Below are positions 54,513 to 64,000 of a stretch of DNA of 64,000 bases, one piece after another (position 1 is the first letter of the stretch; each line of letters begins with the position of its first letter). This stretch comes from Cylindrobasidium torrendii FP15055 ss-10 (Eukaryota; Basidiomycota; Agaricomycetes; Agaricales; Physalacriaceae): positions 90,693 to 154,692 of the forward strand of contig KN880468.1 in assembly GCA_000934385.1 (NCBI GenBank), in the 5' to 3' direction. The translations under genes were made by a program, and so were the position numbers. The notes below the pieces were generated by a model. It saw only the letters and a program-made list of their open reading frames with translations. It had not been told where the DNA came from and did no database searches.

Positions 54513-55574
54513 TCGTTGTCGAAGGCTTGCCATCGTGCTTAGCGTCCACAGATAATGATGTTACACTAACACGGCTGCGAGGAGAGCTCACCAAACACAC
54601 AATACTTATAATCATCGATATGGCATAGCTTTCACTAGTAATTATGTATTCACAAAGGTTGCATTTCACCTTGAAATGACTTCAATTGTTTGAATTTAAA
54701 CGTCGACCGGTCTGCATCCTTATGATCAATTGGCATGGATGTATCAGGCTGCGCTATCGAAGCATTCTCTACACCAACCTAACACCAACCAACAGTGAAA
54801 CTTACCATGTGAACAAGTCCAAGAGAAGGCGTCGAAGAATACGCCAGACTTAACATCGCCAGCCGATAACTTACATTCATTGGTCGTCCAACGTAAGATG
54901 CTGGGCTTCATGTGCTTTAGAAGCTCAAGCTCAAGCCTCAAGCACAAAGGCATATCGGTATCGGGGTGTCAAAGGGAATGTCTGAACAGTCTTGCATGCG
55001 TGCGATGTGACAGGCCGAGGAGGAAGTGTTGTCAGAAAGGTACCTCAGGGAGCTCGAGTGAAAGCTGTATCATGGACTAATTTTGCGAGGCGCCGCCGAC
55101 CGGGAAAGACAAGGTGCATATAAAATGACTATTATTCGGGGTGAATATGGGTGAAGCAGTACGTAGTACAATCCAATTTAGTCTGGGTGAACAGTCAGTA
55201 CAACGAGGTACGCGACAACATCGATGAGAGGAAGGGATCAGAAAGCTAGGAATTGGGTTGTCTGCATTTTTGCTCGGCGGTGTCTAGCCGCCTCTTGGAA
55301 ACACGGACCATAGCATTGAAATCATCACAGTGGAGGAGGGAGAGTAATGGCAAAAGCAAAGGAGGTGAACGCACAGGTAGGGTAGTATATCCATCCAAGT
55401 CCTACAATGGAATCGTGAAGAGAGAGAGAAGGGCGGAGAAAAGCGAGACGCAGATGAATGAACGTGCGAAAAGAGCTCGCGGACCGAAAAGTTTTTGACT
55501 GATCGGTTTGTTTGGCTTGGTAGACGCAGGCAAGCAATGATGCGCCGCGGAAGATGCCGCATCAAGCCTCATCG
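54513..55574. other. gene-poor region
   Basis: No supportable frame on either strand. Short frames at 54744-55080 and 55253-55565 have no features. Confidence 0.4.
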
Positions 55575-56825
55575 CGCGCCTCAGAGTAACAAATATGCAA
55601 CACTCAAGGGAGCATAGTAAACAACACTTCGATATCTTCCTACAGGAATGGCTAAAAATACAGTAACAAGAAAAATTGCATGCATAGTAAGTATCGTGTG
55701 AGGCTCAGTCCTTCGTCCTCGCTTCAACAAACCTCTCGCACTCGCGTCAAATCACCGACATCCATAATATTAAGCGGAACCATCCGCATGTATGATGCTT
55801 CGTTGGTGTGGCAAAGCATAGCGCACAGCGCGGCGGGAACTTCGACCACCTGCACCTTACTGTCACTGAGCCACAGATGAACGGTAGGACCAGACATCGC
55901 GCGCGCCCCGCACCACTCCGACACCAGGTCTATAAAGCACGAGCGCCTCTCATTTTCCAACCACTCGTGCCCTTTGCTCACCGCGAGACGAAGGAATTCA
56001 CACCTCTTCTCGAAACTGGCTTCGGCCGTCTTGCTGTACAGTGGAATCCCGGCAATGATATAGCTGAAGAGGCTCCAAATCAGATGATATAAATTAAAAT
56101 ACAAATGGGAAAGCTCACATGTCTTTAAACGAAAGATTCTTGTTTTTTATACCGTGTTTCTTGTTGACGGCTTCGCAAGCAACAACGAAGCAAACACAAA
56201 TGATTTGGCAAAGTCCGACCTCGTCGGTGGACTGAACGCAGGTGAATGACTTGAAGATAGCGCCGTATTTTTTGTATGCGCGAGAGAGAGCGTGGATGTA
56301 ATAGATCCAGTGGATGAATGTCAACGGCGTGAAATGGTGGCTGCGCATGATGTTGCTGACAATGCCCGAAACCTTCTCGAGTGCGGCCTTGTCAAAAGAT
56401 CCGCTGTATTTGAGTCAATATCTCATTGCGAGCATCACCCAGGAAGGTGAGGTATACGCACGGGACAAGAGACTTAAGACCAGTGGCCTCGGTAACAAGA
56501 AAATGGACAATGAACTCGGCCAGACCCTCAACCAAATCCTCCTTTGTAGGTTCGACAAAGTCGCACGTGCCGTCGTCCGAAGACTCATCCCAAATTTCGT
56601 CCTCCTCGTTCACGTACTCCTCGAGATCATCGAGAGCCTTGTCATTCAGCATTTTGGATGGTTGTATGTTCGTCGTGAGAGTTTGAACGGAGGCGACGCG
56701 AGAGTCCAGAAACAAAGTACAGGTCGTGGTTCTGGAGAAGGAGAGCTCGGAAATCTCCGAGCATGGCGATGCGGCTCGTATGCCGGTAGCTCGATCCGCC
56801 GTCAACTTCCCGTTAAAGAGTTATT
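55575..56825 (-). repeat. right arm of the 1.25 kb inverted duplication
   Basis: Inverse match to 49790-51030, including flanks on both sides of the coding region (AACACTTCGATATCTTCC side and CTCCGAGCATGGCGATGCGG side). The match ends within tens of bases on both sides; I saw no target duplication. Confidence 0.8.
55724..56652 (-). CDS. unknown protein, copy 2 of the inverted duplication
   Basis: The start MLNDKALDDLEEYVNEEDE (ATG at 56650-56652) and the end MVPLNIMDVGDLTRVREVC (stop at 55724-55726) mirror the copy at 49969-50894. The middle has EDLVEGLAEFIVHFLVTEAT, FTPLTFIHWIYYIHALSRAY, FKSFTCVQSTDEVGLCQIIC and a third exon SYIIAGIPLYSKTAEASFEK (an extra codon compared with copy 1). Intron borders are kept: GTGCGTATAC after SLVP and GTGAGC after the LSFKDM codons. 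Differences are mostly conservative, and both copies seem open, so both may be expressed. Function unknown. Confidence 0.65.
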
Positions 56826-57288
56826 TCCTAATGCGGCGGACAAGCATTTCCGATGCACTGCTTCGAATTTCAATCCACTGCTTGCAGTCAATACGTGGGA
56901 TATATGATACTTCCTACCGTCTGCAACTCCAAACGACGGTGCCAGCCAGGCCACTGACATTTTGGCTTGGAGGCTGGAAGTCCTCATTGTGACCAGGATG
57001 CGTCATGCAGGGGTCTTACATCGTCTACAATTGGCTGCACAGTCCAGAATCTTTTTGTCAACAATGATTTACGTGATTTTCTACTCTTCCGTCTCCACAG
57101 ACAACAATATCCTTCAAGTTTGGCATTCGAAGTAGAATACTCAGGTGATTGTGTCCATCTGCGAGCGCATCTCACCACGCACTTTCGAACTAAGGAAATG
57201 CGATTCGGAACCAACATTCAACACGGAAATCCGTATTTCGCCCCAAACTGTCGTTCAAACTAGTAGGTGACTGCTTGCTGCAGTAGTA

Positions 57289-57642
57289 CTACTTCGCATA
57301 CCTCGGGAGACGGTCACCTTTCCTAACCGCACGGAGGCAGTAATCTGCATACATAGTGCCGCGATACCCTATAATGTATGCCTGTGCAGACACTGAGATA
57401 GCTTCTGCTTGAGGGTTCCGAATTGCGTGGTCCAAGTCTGCGAGCCTCGAAGCGATCAGAGAAGCCGCGTGCCGATCGTGATGCATTGATGGACCATCAC
57501 AGTCGTCGACTGACAGTCTCATGGTCAGACTTTGATGTGATTGCATAAAACCCATTGAATTTACCTTCCAAAGTCTAACCACCCACACCTGTTCGTGTGG
57601 GCGAACGCCGTTCCTTGCGATAGCTGCGTAGATTCTGCCCAT
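57289..57642 (-). CDS. possible small unknown gene
   Basis: An open frame of 117 codons from MGRIYAAIARNGVRPHEQVW to KGDRLPRYAK. The part HAASLIASRLADLDHAIRNP has good coding composition. A possible intron (GTGGTTAGACTTTGG...) would remove the middle. There is no known domain. It could equally be a decayed fragment. Confidence 0.3.
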   Translation of the reverse strand: MGRIYAAIARNGVRPHEQVWVVRLWKVNSMGFMQSHQSLTMRLSVDDCDGPSMHHDRHAASLIASRLADLDHAIRNPQAEAISVSAQAYIIGYRGTMYADYCLRAVRKGDRLPRYAK

Positions 57643-60600
57643 TGCCGACGTCCTCGAAGAAGGTGTTTTGTAATGGATTCCTCCCCACGTCGTCTCTCCA
57701 GGCCGTCTCTATTATTCAACTTTTGACTTCGGATTTCCAGCGCAACAATGTCAGCGCGCGCGCGCGACTTTGGGCGTTCGGGTATACCCTTCGGTTTCCT
57801 TGATTCTCTCAAAAGCACGATACGACTATCTCTCGTAGAGCTCAGCTGCGTATTGCTAACGATGACTTATCCAGATAGCGGCGTGCTCGCACCCGCCCAG
57901 ACGCAGATGTCCTTGCTGCCCAACTTGATCTCTCTTGTTGAATTTCTTTCATAACGGTTCGCTTTTTGGTATCGCAAAACCATACATCTATATTCGCGCG
58001 GCAAACACAAGCCATGCGAGGGCCCCTCGGTGGCCCCTCCGTGCGGCTTCATACGACTCAGTCAGATATGGCAGCAGCTGGTGCCCCGGCGCGGGGCGCT
58101 CCTGCTGCAGCCATCAAGGAAGCTGTGAAAAGTACAAAGCCAAGGCGCAAAATTCCAGTCTTGGTGCTCATGTATTGAGGTGCATACGCGAACGTGAAGC
58201 AGCACGGAGTGCTGCTCGTTTAACCCGCTGCGAAGTCAACGAAGTTGTACATCCAGAATGGAATCCAAGGTGCTCGATGCAAATCATACTTGTTTGCTTA
58301 CTTCCATTGAAATTTGGAACGTATCTGTCGGGGCAGCCAAAGGTCTCACAACGAGGGTGGCGAACTAGGATGGCCTCACCGACGCACGTAGACGGTATTT
58401 ACAGACCCTGCCAACTTGGTCTACTACACAACTCGTGAATAGACCGCAAAGACCGGTGGCCCACTGTATCGTATCTGCGACGCCGATGAGTCTCTGTTTG
58501 CGCTGCGAGAGCAGCCCTGGAAATGAGAGCTTGTAGGTGTGTTCGCTGTAGCGAGCAGTGGCTAGCCTGATCAATGCGGCTCGCTAGGCGCAGACATGGC
58601 CGCTGTAAAAGGGTCCCTCCACGGAAAATCGAGCCGCAGATATTTTCTCTCAAAATTACCATAAACGCGGCCAGCGGGTGGCTAAGTCGTCGTCGCTCTG
58701 GGTACATTGGACGAGTAAAATACCCTCCTCGTTCGAGTACTTCATGTATACAGCGCCGTGGAGAGGTCGGATGGCGCGTGTATGGCTACGCTTCTCGACT
58801 ATATACTCGTCCAGTTAACTCCAAGCTTCCTCGAGGGAATGTCATTATTTGCCGGACTCTGTTACCCGCGATGGCGGGGTAGCTGGATGGTTCAATTGCA
58901 GGCCACGATGCCGAATAGTATAATGCTTCCAGGATGTTTGGAAAGCACCAAGCGTGGTCATAGGATGCATACACCCACCAAACGCCCACTAAGGTCGAAG
59001 GACGGGTTTCTTGTTCTGCGCCGGCTGAAGACGTGTTGGACATCAGTCATAGCAGATAAGTGGGAAGCTACTTGCGCTTTCCCGGTATATGTTTAGATAG
59101 TGTTCAGGATAGTACGGCGAGTTGCGATATGTCTTGCCTCGAATGGTCGATCAGAAGCATTGCGGAGGCGTGTTTCTTTCGTATACGTGATCGTGACATT
59201 TAGTCGAACAATGGGCCTCGTGGATTGGGTCACATCGAGCTATAGAGGCTCCTCTGAACTTGAGAAGCCTATACCGATGAAATATAACGCGTCGAAGTAT
59301 CTATCTGTGCATTGAAACCACGTTGGCACTGGAATCCGAGTAGCTGAGGTCATATTTCGCAATGGTATTGCAAAGTTCAACGTAGTCAAAGGCGCGCTCC
59401 CGTCAAACGTGCAATACTTTTGGAACATGACGCTCGGATACACTGGAATAAGGAAAAGCGCAACACACTGAAGGCAGGAAAATATTCTAGCGACGAAGAT
59501 CTGCACGTTGAAGAGTAAGACCCCACCACTACCTTCGAGGTTCCTCACGCTAAACTGCGCTTGTGCGGGAAGATGGGAGCGTCTAAAATTGCTACAATGA
59601 TGTGCTCAACACTACGTCCGCTCACTACGCAAAGGTAAAAATAACAAGTCGTGATTTGTATCTTTTACCATAAACGTCCACCCGAATGCGCCAGACGAGG
59701 GCGGGCTATGTCGCGAGTTATTCCAATGGTCATTGCCGCAGCCCATTCTGAAGAGAACATAGGCGAAGGTGGGGTGAGGGCGCTCTGCTCGCTGCCCCAG
59801 TCGCTGTTTCAATTGCCGCTGGTGTACCTCCGTGCGACCTGGAGGTCTGTCACGGCGGTGCCAGCTCGATCTCCAATATGAGAGACTGTGTAAAAGCTTT
59901 TGGGCGCTCATGCATATTAGCCAGAGCTTAGAGTGTATCGCTTCGCGCGCATTGATGAGCTCAGCTACGCGCGCATGGCTCTCAAACTGTCAGAACGAAG
60001 ATGAAGGCACATCGTATTTGTGCATCCTGGGTCCCTATATCGACATATTCTCCCACGAACTCGCGTCGTGCAACGGTTGGGAATGGAATAGACTGCTTGC
60101 TGCGTATATCACTTACTCGCAAGCTGCCGCGGTCAAATGCCAGTAGAGGACGACCCTGCAGCGTTTATTTTGCCTTCTGGGTGGTGAGTCGGGAAGTGCT
60201 GCTATCATTGCGCATTTATTTGTGCGGTTTGATGGATTGGAAGATCTTCCGAGGGAAAATCACAGGAACCTCCGAGGACAAGTATTTCCTCGACCGTGCT
60301 GTCCGGTATGAAACAGCACCGCAACAGCGGATATCGGCTAGGCGCCGTACCCTCGAACTTTGACGAGAAGAACGGGATGGGAAAGGTTGAGCTCGTAGGT
60401 TGTAGAAGGGTGACGTCTCTTTCTGCCTCTCCAGAGGGCTACGAATTAGTGACCGGCCCAGATACTGTCCTTAGTGGCCGGGGTATGAAGTATGGGGCGT
60501 CTGTGGCTGGTCTGTGGCTTACGATAATGAGTGTACGCCGGAGAGTTCCGCTTTGACCGAGCATGTTATAGAGTGGCACCGTGATTTACCATCACCGTGG

Positions 60601-61324
60601 GCATATACGAGGGATATGGCTGCGTCGCCGTAGGATTGGGCGAGTCGTGGAGTGTAGAGCCTGATATGTACTGCGCAACCACCAAGTACTCGAAGTATGA
60701 AAAGTTAGTATTGGGAATTCGTCTGAAATGGATGGGAAATGGGCGTCCTTGTGGTTACTCTCAGAGACCAAAATCGCCAATTTCGAAAGGCGAGATAACC
60801 ACATGGTTCTACGTCATGCTCGTGCCTTAGGAACGCGACATTGCCGTGAACTGCCGTGCTGCCACTTCTTGCCACTTGCTACCAACTCCTGCCAACGTCG
60901 TGAAAATAATCCATCGGCGGTCCATGGTCGAATCGCTTTGCTTCAATCGACTCATTCAAGACTTATTCGAACTCTCGTCAACGCAATGAAAACAAGCCGA
61001 CCACTAATCCCTCGGCGCGTTGGAGAGAGCTCTGATAGACAACCAAACTCTGCTTCACACTCCTCCCCACGCACCCGTCGGTATCTCCATTTATCTCATG
61101 GCCGTGTCAGGTCTCCTCGGCCTATTTGAGATCGGAACATTGGAACTCTACCCCGGCGACTGCATCTCAGATCTGGCTATGCTTTCGTTCATCGACCCTG
61201 CAAGCACTTGTTATTTAAGAACCAACTGGAGAGTTTGAAGGATGCAGTTCGAACAGCACCACCGTTGCTCTTCCAGACTCTTTTACCCGCGGTCAACCCA
61301 CCCACCTCATCGCTTTCAGTCAGC
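57643..61324. other. 3.7 kb of decayed-looking sequence without a supportable gene
   Basis: Many broken frames. On the plus strand, pieces such as ALMSSATRAWLSNCQNEDEG, ILGPYIDIFSHELASCNGWE (59900-60110) and VELVGCRRVTSLSASPEGYE, LVTGPDTVLSGRGMKYG (60385-60500) have protein-like composition in neighbouring frames. They might be exons of one gene or a relic. I could not link them with phase-consistent introns. No terminal repeats were found. Confidence 0.3.
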
Positions 61325-62348
61325 ATGCTCTCCCGCGAACGCCGCTCTTGGACTACTCTCGAGGACCAGCAACTTCGCGATGCCGTCTCCAAAGGTGCGT
61401 CTATCCTCATATCTACCCACTCTTCCGATTCTGATAAGCCCATAGAGGATCCAAACACTCAGAACCCATCCAAATGGCACGCCATTGCGAAGCATGTACC
61501 CGAACGTACCAACAAGGACTGCCGCAAGCGCTGGTTTGCGAAAATGGCTAGCGATGTTGTCAAGGGCGGCTGGGCGCCGGACGAAGATGAGCGGCTCGTC
61601 GGTGCTATCGAGCGCTTCGGCACGCGCTGGAGCCTGGTCGCCAGTGTCGTAGGGACGAGGAACAGTGATCGTGCGTCTTTGAATCTTCGCACGCTCCTTC
61701 GCTGCTGACACTTCGCTTTTTAGAATGCGCCAAGCGTTGGACAGACACCTTGAACCCGGCCATCGACCGTACGAGCTGGACCCCAGAGGCGGACACCCTT
61801 CTGCTCCGCGCAGTGAACGAGCACGGGAAACTGTGGACCAAGATAGTCAAGACGTACTTCCCTGGTAGAACTGGTCTTGCGGCGAAGAACAGGTGCGTTG
61901 TCCTCTATCTTGCATGGACGCCCATCTAACCTTGATTCCTAGATACAACTCTATCACTCGCTTCAACTCTGACCGTACTCGTCGGCCATCCAAGGCAGGC
62001 TCAACGTCATCCTCCTCTTCGAGTTCGTCCAGTGTATCCCCCGTCACACCGCATATGTCCATCCCCGCGTCGCTGCCATCCAAGGGATTCGATGGTCTCA
62101 GCAACCTCTGGACCGACATCGCATCGTACACCAACCAGTCCTCGGCGTTCTCGAACGACGCCCTCATCGGCTACTCCGCTCACTCGCCCTACGACACTTT
62201 GCCGTCACCATTCTCCGATAGCGGCTACCACCAGTACGCCCAACCACAACGACCAGCGTACAGCGTCGCACAACAAGACTGGCCGACGTCGCAGTGGGAT
62301 AACTTCCGCTCGGCGGTGGTGCAGCCCCAAGTCGGATACTTGTACTGA
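61325..62348 (+). CDS. three-repeat Myb-like (SANT) DNA-binding protein
   Basis: Exons 61325-61670, 61724-61892 and 61943-62348 give 306 residues. Three Myb-type repeats: RRSWTTLEDQQLRDAVSKGA to RTNKDCRKRWF, GGWAPDEDERLVGAIERFG with WSLVASVVG and QCAKRW, and TSWTPEADTLLLRAVNEHGK with WTKIVKTYFPGRTGLAAKNR. Each has the spaced Trp residues of the fold; repeat 1 has an insertion between its first and second helix. A Ser-rich tail (STSSSSSSSSSVSP) and a Gln/Tyr-rich end follow and could activate transcription. It resembles fungal Bas1/Myb-type regulators in layout, but I would not name it. The second intron splits a NR-YN codon pair inside repeat 3. Confidence 0.88.
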
Positions 62349-63214
62349 CTGACCACCGTACTCAAAACATATTTATTAGTTGTAATACTTGTTTGTACTT
62401 TTATACCATTGGCTCTGTAGAATTTATTAGTATATGCTCTTGTACGTCTTGTTGTACCGTACAAGACCTATTCGTTGTGTTTATAGGAAAATCGAAAAAG
62501 CAAATATCTGTTTGTTTGGGCTGGAGGCGCAAACTCGTCCTCAGTCGTGACTGACGGGTGTGCTTGGGCAACATGGCACTTGGAAGTCGAAAATTTGGAG
62601 TGGGTCCCAAGTTGCGAGACTCTTCTTGCCTTGCATAATACATACTGGACTCAGAGTCTGTTGTGTTTGCAAAATAGTAAGCCCATTCTCTGTGTGGTTA
62701 CAAGTTTGAAGGATAGGACATTGAATTCCAGCGGTGCATTTGATTCCTGACTTGGTCCGTGATTGCGATGGCACCCAAATTCAACACTTGGACAATTTCG
62801 GCAGATTGGCGGCACTTCCATGAAACTTTCACAGCGGCTTATCGAGGAGTCGATAGGTCCTTTGAGCACGAGGAAACGGCGTGGCCGCCCGCCTGTCCTG
62901 GGCCGCCCGGCACAAGTAAGGGGACCCGGATGGCGGACTGGTGTGCACTTGGTTGGCACTTGGTGGGAGGTTCTGGGGAAGGATAGACAATGGATTGCGG
63001 GCTGTGTTTTCCTGAGTACCATTGAGGCGGGAAGGATATTATAACGCACCAAGAAGTAACCGCAAGCCCGTTTGGTAGCATGCACATCACATCACACATT
63101 GTCTCCTATGGATTGCCCTCTTGATTTCGATACCAATGCACAGTAGACACGACAACAAGAAAAGCAGTTACAATTGCAACGGTGAGAGATAATGTTCAGT
63201 ACAAATCAAATGGC
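62349..63214. other. convergent intergenic region
   Basis: 3' regions of the Myb gene and the chromodomain gene. Frames around 62650-63085 are open on both strands for some length (high GC) but show no motif. Confidence 0.4.
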
Positions 63215-63676
63215 TTAGCGGCGCTTGCGGGACTTGGTAGGCTTCTTGTTCAATCCCTGCCATTCATCCAACGCGACGCAATCCGCCAGGCTGGCCGCCG
63301 AAAGCCACGAATCGTCACTCGGTGGGTATCCTTCCCAGCGAACGAGGTACTGTTTGCCGCGTCCGGCGGGGCGTTCCTTGACGATGCGCTCAACATAATA
63401 CTCCTTGTTTGCACCCTTGCCAACAGGCAATGGCGGCGCGGCGGCGGGTTGACTCGCTTTGGCCTTCTTTGCAGTCGACGCCTTGGCCTTGGCCTTGCCC
63501 GCGGTGGCTTTCGTTGTGGTCCGCTTCCGGGCGGCCGTTGCCTAATGGAGCCGATCAGTATATCGTCGGGGGAAATACCAAGCACCAGGCCGGCTCACCT
63601 TCTGCCTCTTGGACTGGCGGGCAGGGGATGCATTGGCAACCTTGGAAGCCTTTCCCTTTCGAGCAGAAACAGCCAT
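63215..63676 (-). CDS. small chromodomain protein
   Basis: Exons 63676-63599 and 63541-63215 give 134 residues. The N-terminus is Lys/Ala-rich (MAVSARKGKASKVANAS, then RKRTTTKATAGKAKAKA), as in histone-tail-like or DNA-binding segments. A chromodomain follows: EYYVERIVKERPAGRGKQYL with VRWEGYPPSDDSWLSAAS. The aromatic cage positions (Y, W, and a hydrophobic third residue) are largely present, so it may read methylated lysine. It ends KKPTKSRKRR. The domain resembles both HP1-type chromodomains and those of Ty3/gypsy chromoviral integrases; no integrase is present here. The intron is 57 nt, GTGAGC to CATTAG. Confidence 0.85.
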
Positions 63677-64000
63677 GGTGAAAAATGAGAAGTAAGACTT
63701 GGAAAAATGATATGATGACTCTCAGGAGCCTCCCAGGAAGAAGATGATGGTTGGGGAGGAGCCCGGGACCTGTGGCTGTGCTTTTGTTTATATATGCTTG
63801 GCGCATTTTATAGAGGCTTCTGAAGGTCACGTCACAAATTCTCACGCTTTATAGTACCCAAAAAGGGAATTGTCACAGGGAGCAGTCAGTTGTGTCGCGG
63901 AGAAGGTCGGAAGACGGTACCGATGCCTGTATCGGCGGGATCGGGATGCGGGAAGGCGGGAGCGGCGGGGAATGCCTCGGTATCTCAATACCGGATCTCG
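63677..64000. other. upstream region of the chromodomain gene, window end
   Basis: No coding frame seen. A short inverted repeat of CGGTATCTC/ATACCGG type lies at the very end. Confidence 0.4.

Noticed and set aside
57748..58178. Possible small gene with an Ala/Pro-rich end at 58065-58178
   Set aside because: Two short frames with no supporting motif or convincing intron.

Overview
The window is nuclear DNA of a filamentous basidiomycete, most likely a mushroom-forming Agaricomycete. The signs are genes cut by many 50-75 nt GT-AG introns, a Plavaka-type DNA transposase, a tandem family of mucin-like single-pass membrane proteins, and single genes such as ROT1, FHA-RING ligase, CENP-C-type cupin and FAHD1-like hydrolase. 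I see no prokaryotic operons, no CRISPR array, and no convincing tRNA or rRNA gene. Exon joins were made by hand; wherever joins are quoted with lengths, the summed lengths are multiples of three.

Layout. 0.8-4 kb: an F-box-like gene and a fumarylacetoacetate-hydrolase-family gene. 4.3-5.2 kb: an unclear Ser/Arg-rich locus. 6.6-16 kb: a cluster of related membrane-protein genes (A, B, C on +; D and the 3' half of E on -) with a CENP-C-like cupin gene in between. 16.18-28.74 kb: a 12.56 kb DNA transposon with 33-bp perfect terminal inverted repeats, a Plavaka-type transposase and two further multi-exon cargo genes of unknown function. It lies inside exon 2 of membrane-protein gene E, whose 5' half resumes at 28.74-29.28 kb. 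29.6-30.4 kb: a smaller inverted-repeat element. 30.8-35.4 kb: a second F-box-like paralogue, a small heat-shock protein and a two-module surface protein. 37.4-48.7 kb: a nuclear-looking basic protein, an FHA-RING ubiquitin ligase, an FAD monooxygenase-like enzyme and an unusual trypsin-like protein. 49.8-56.8 kb: a 1.25 kb inverted duplication carrying two copies of an unknown gene around a C2H2 zinc-finger gene and ROT1. 57-61 kb: gene-poor, decayed-looking sequence. 61.3-63.7 kb: a three-repeat Myb protein and a small chromodomain protein.

Main discovery. Gene E was hit twice: by a 248-bp MITE-like element (5-bp GAGTC duplication) and by the 12.56 kb transposon (4-bp GCAC duplication). Removing both, with one copy of each duplication, gives back an uninterrupted 362-codon gene whose exon 2 is 253 nt, the same length as in paralogues B and D. 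This fixes both element borders to the base and suggests the hits are recent. The big element carries transposase and two unknown proteins, direct repeats in the regions between its genes, and 73-bp subterminal tandem repeats at one end. Cargo gene 1 has one in-frame TGA in a context that looks like CGA to TGA decay.
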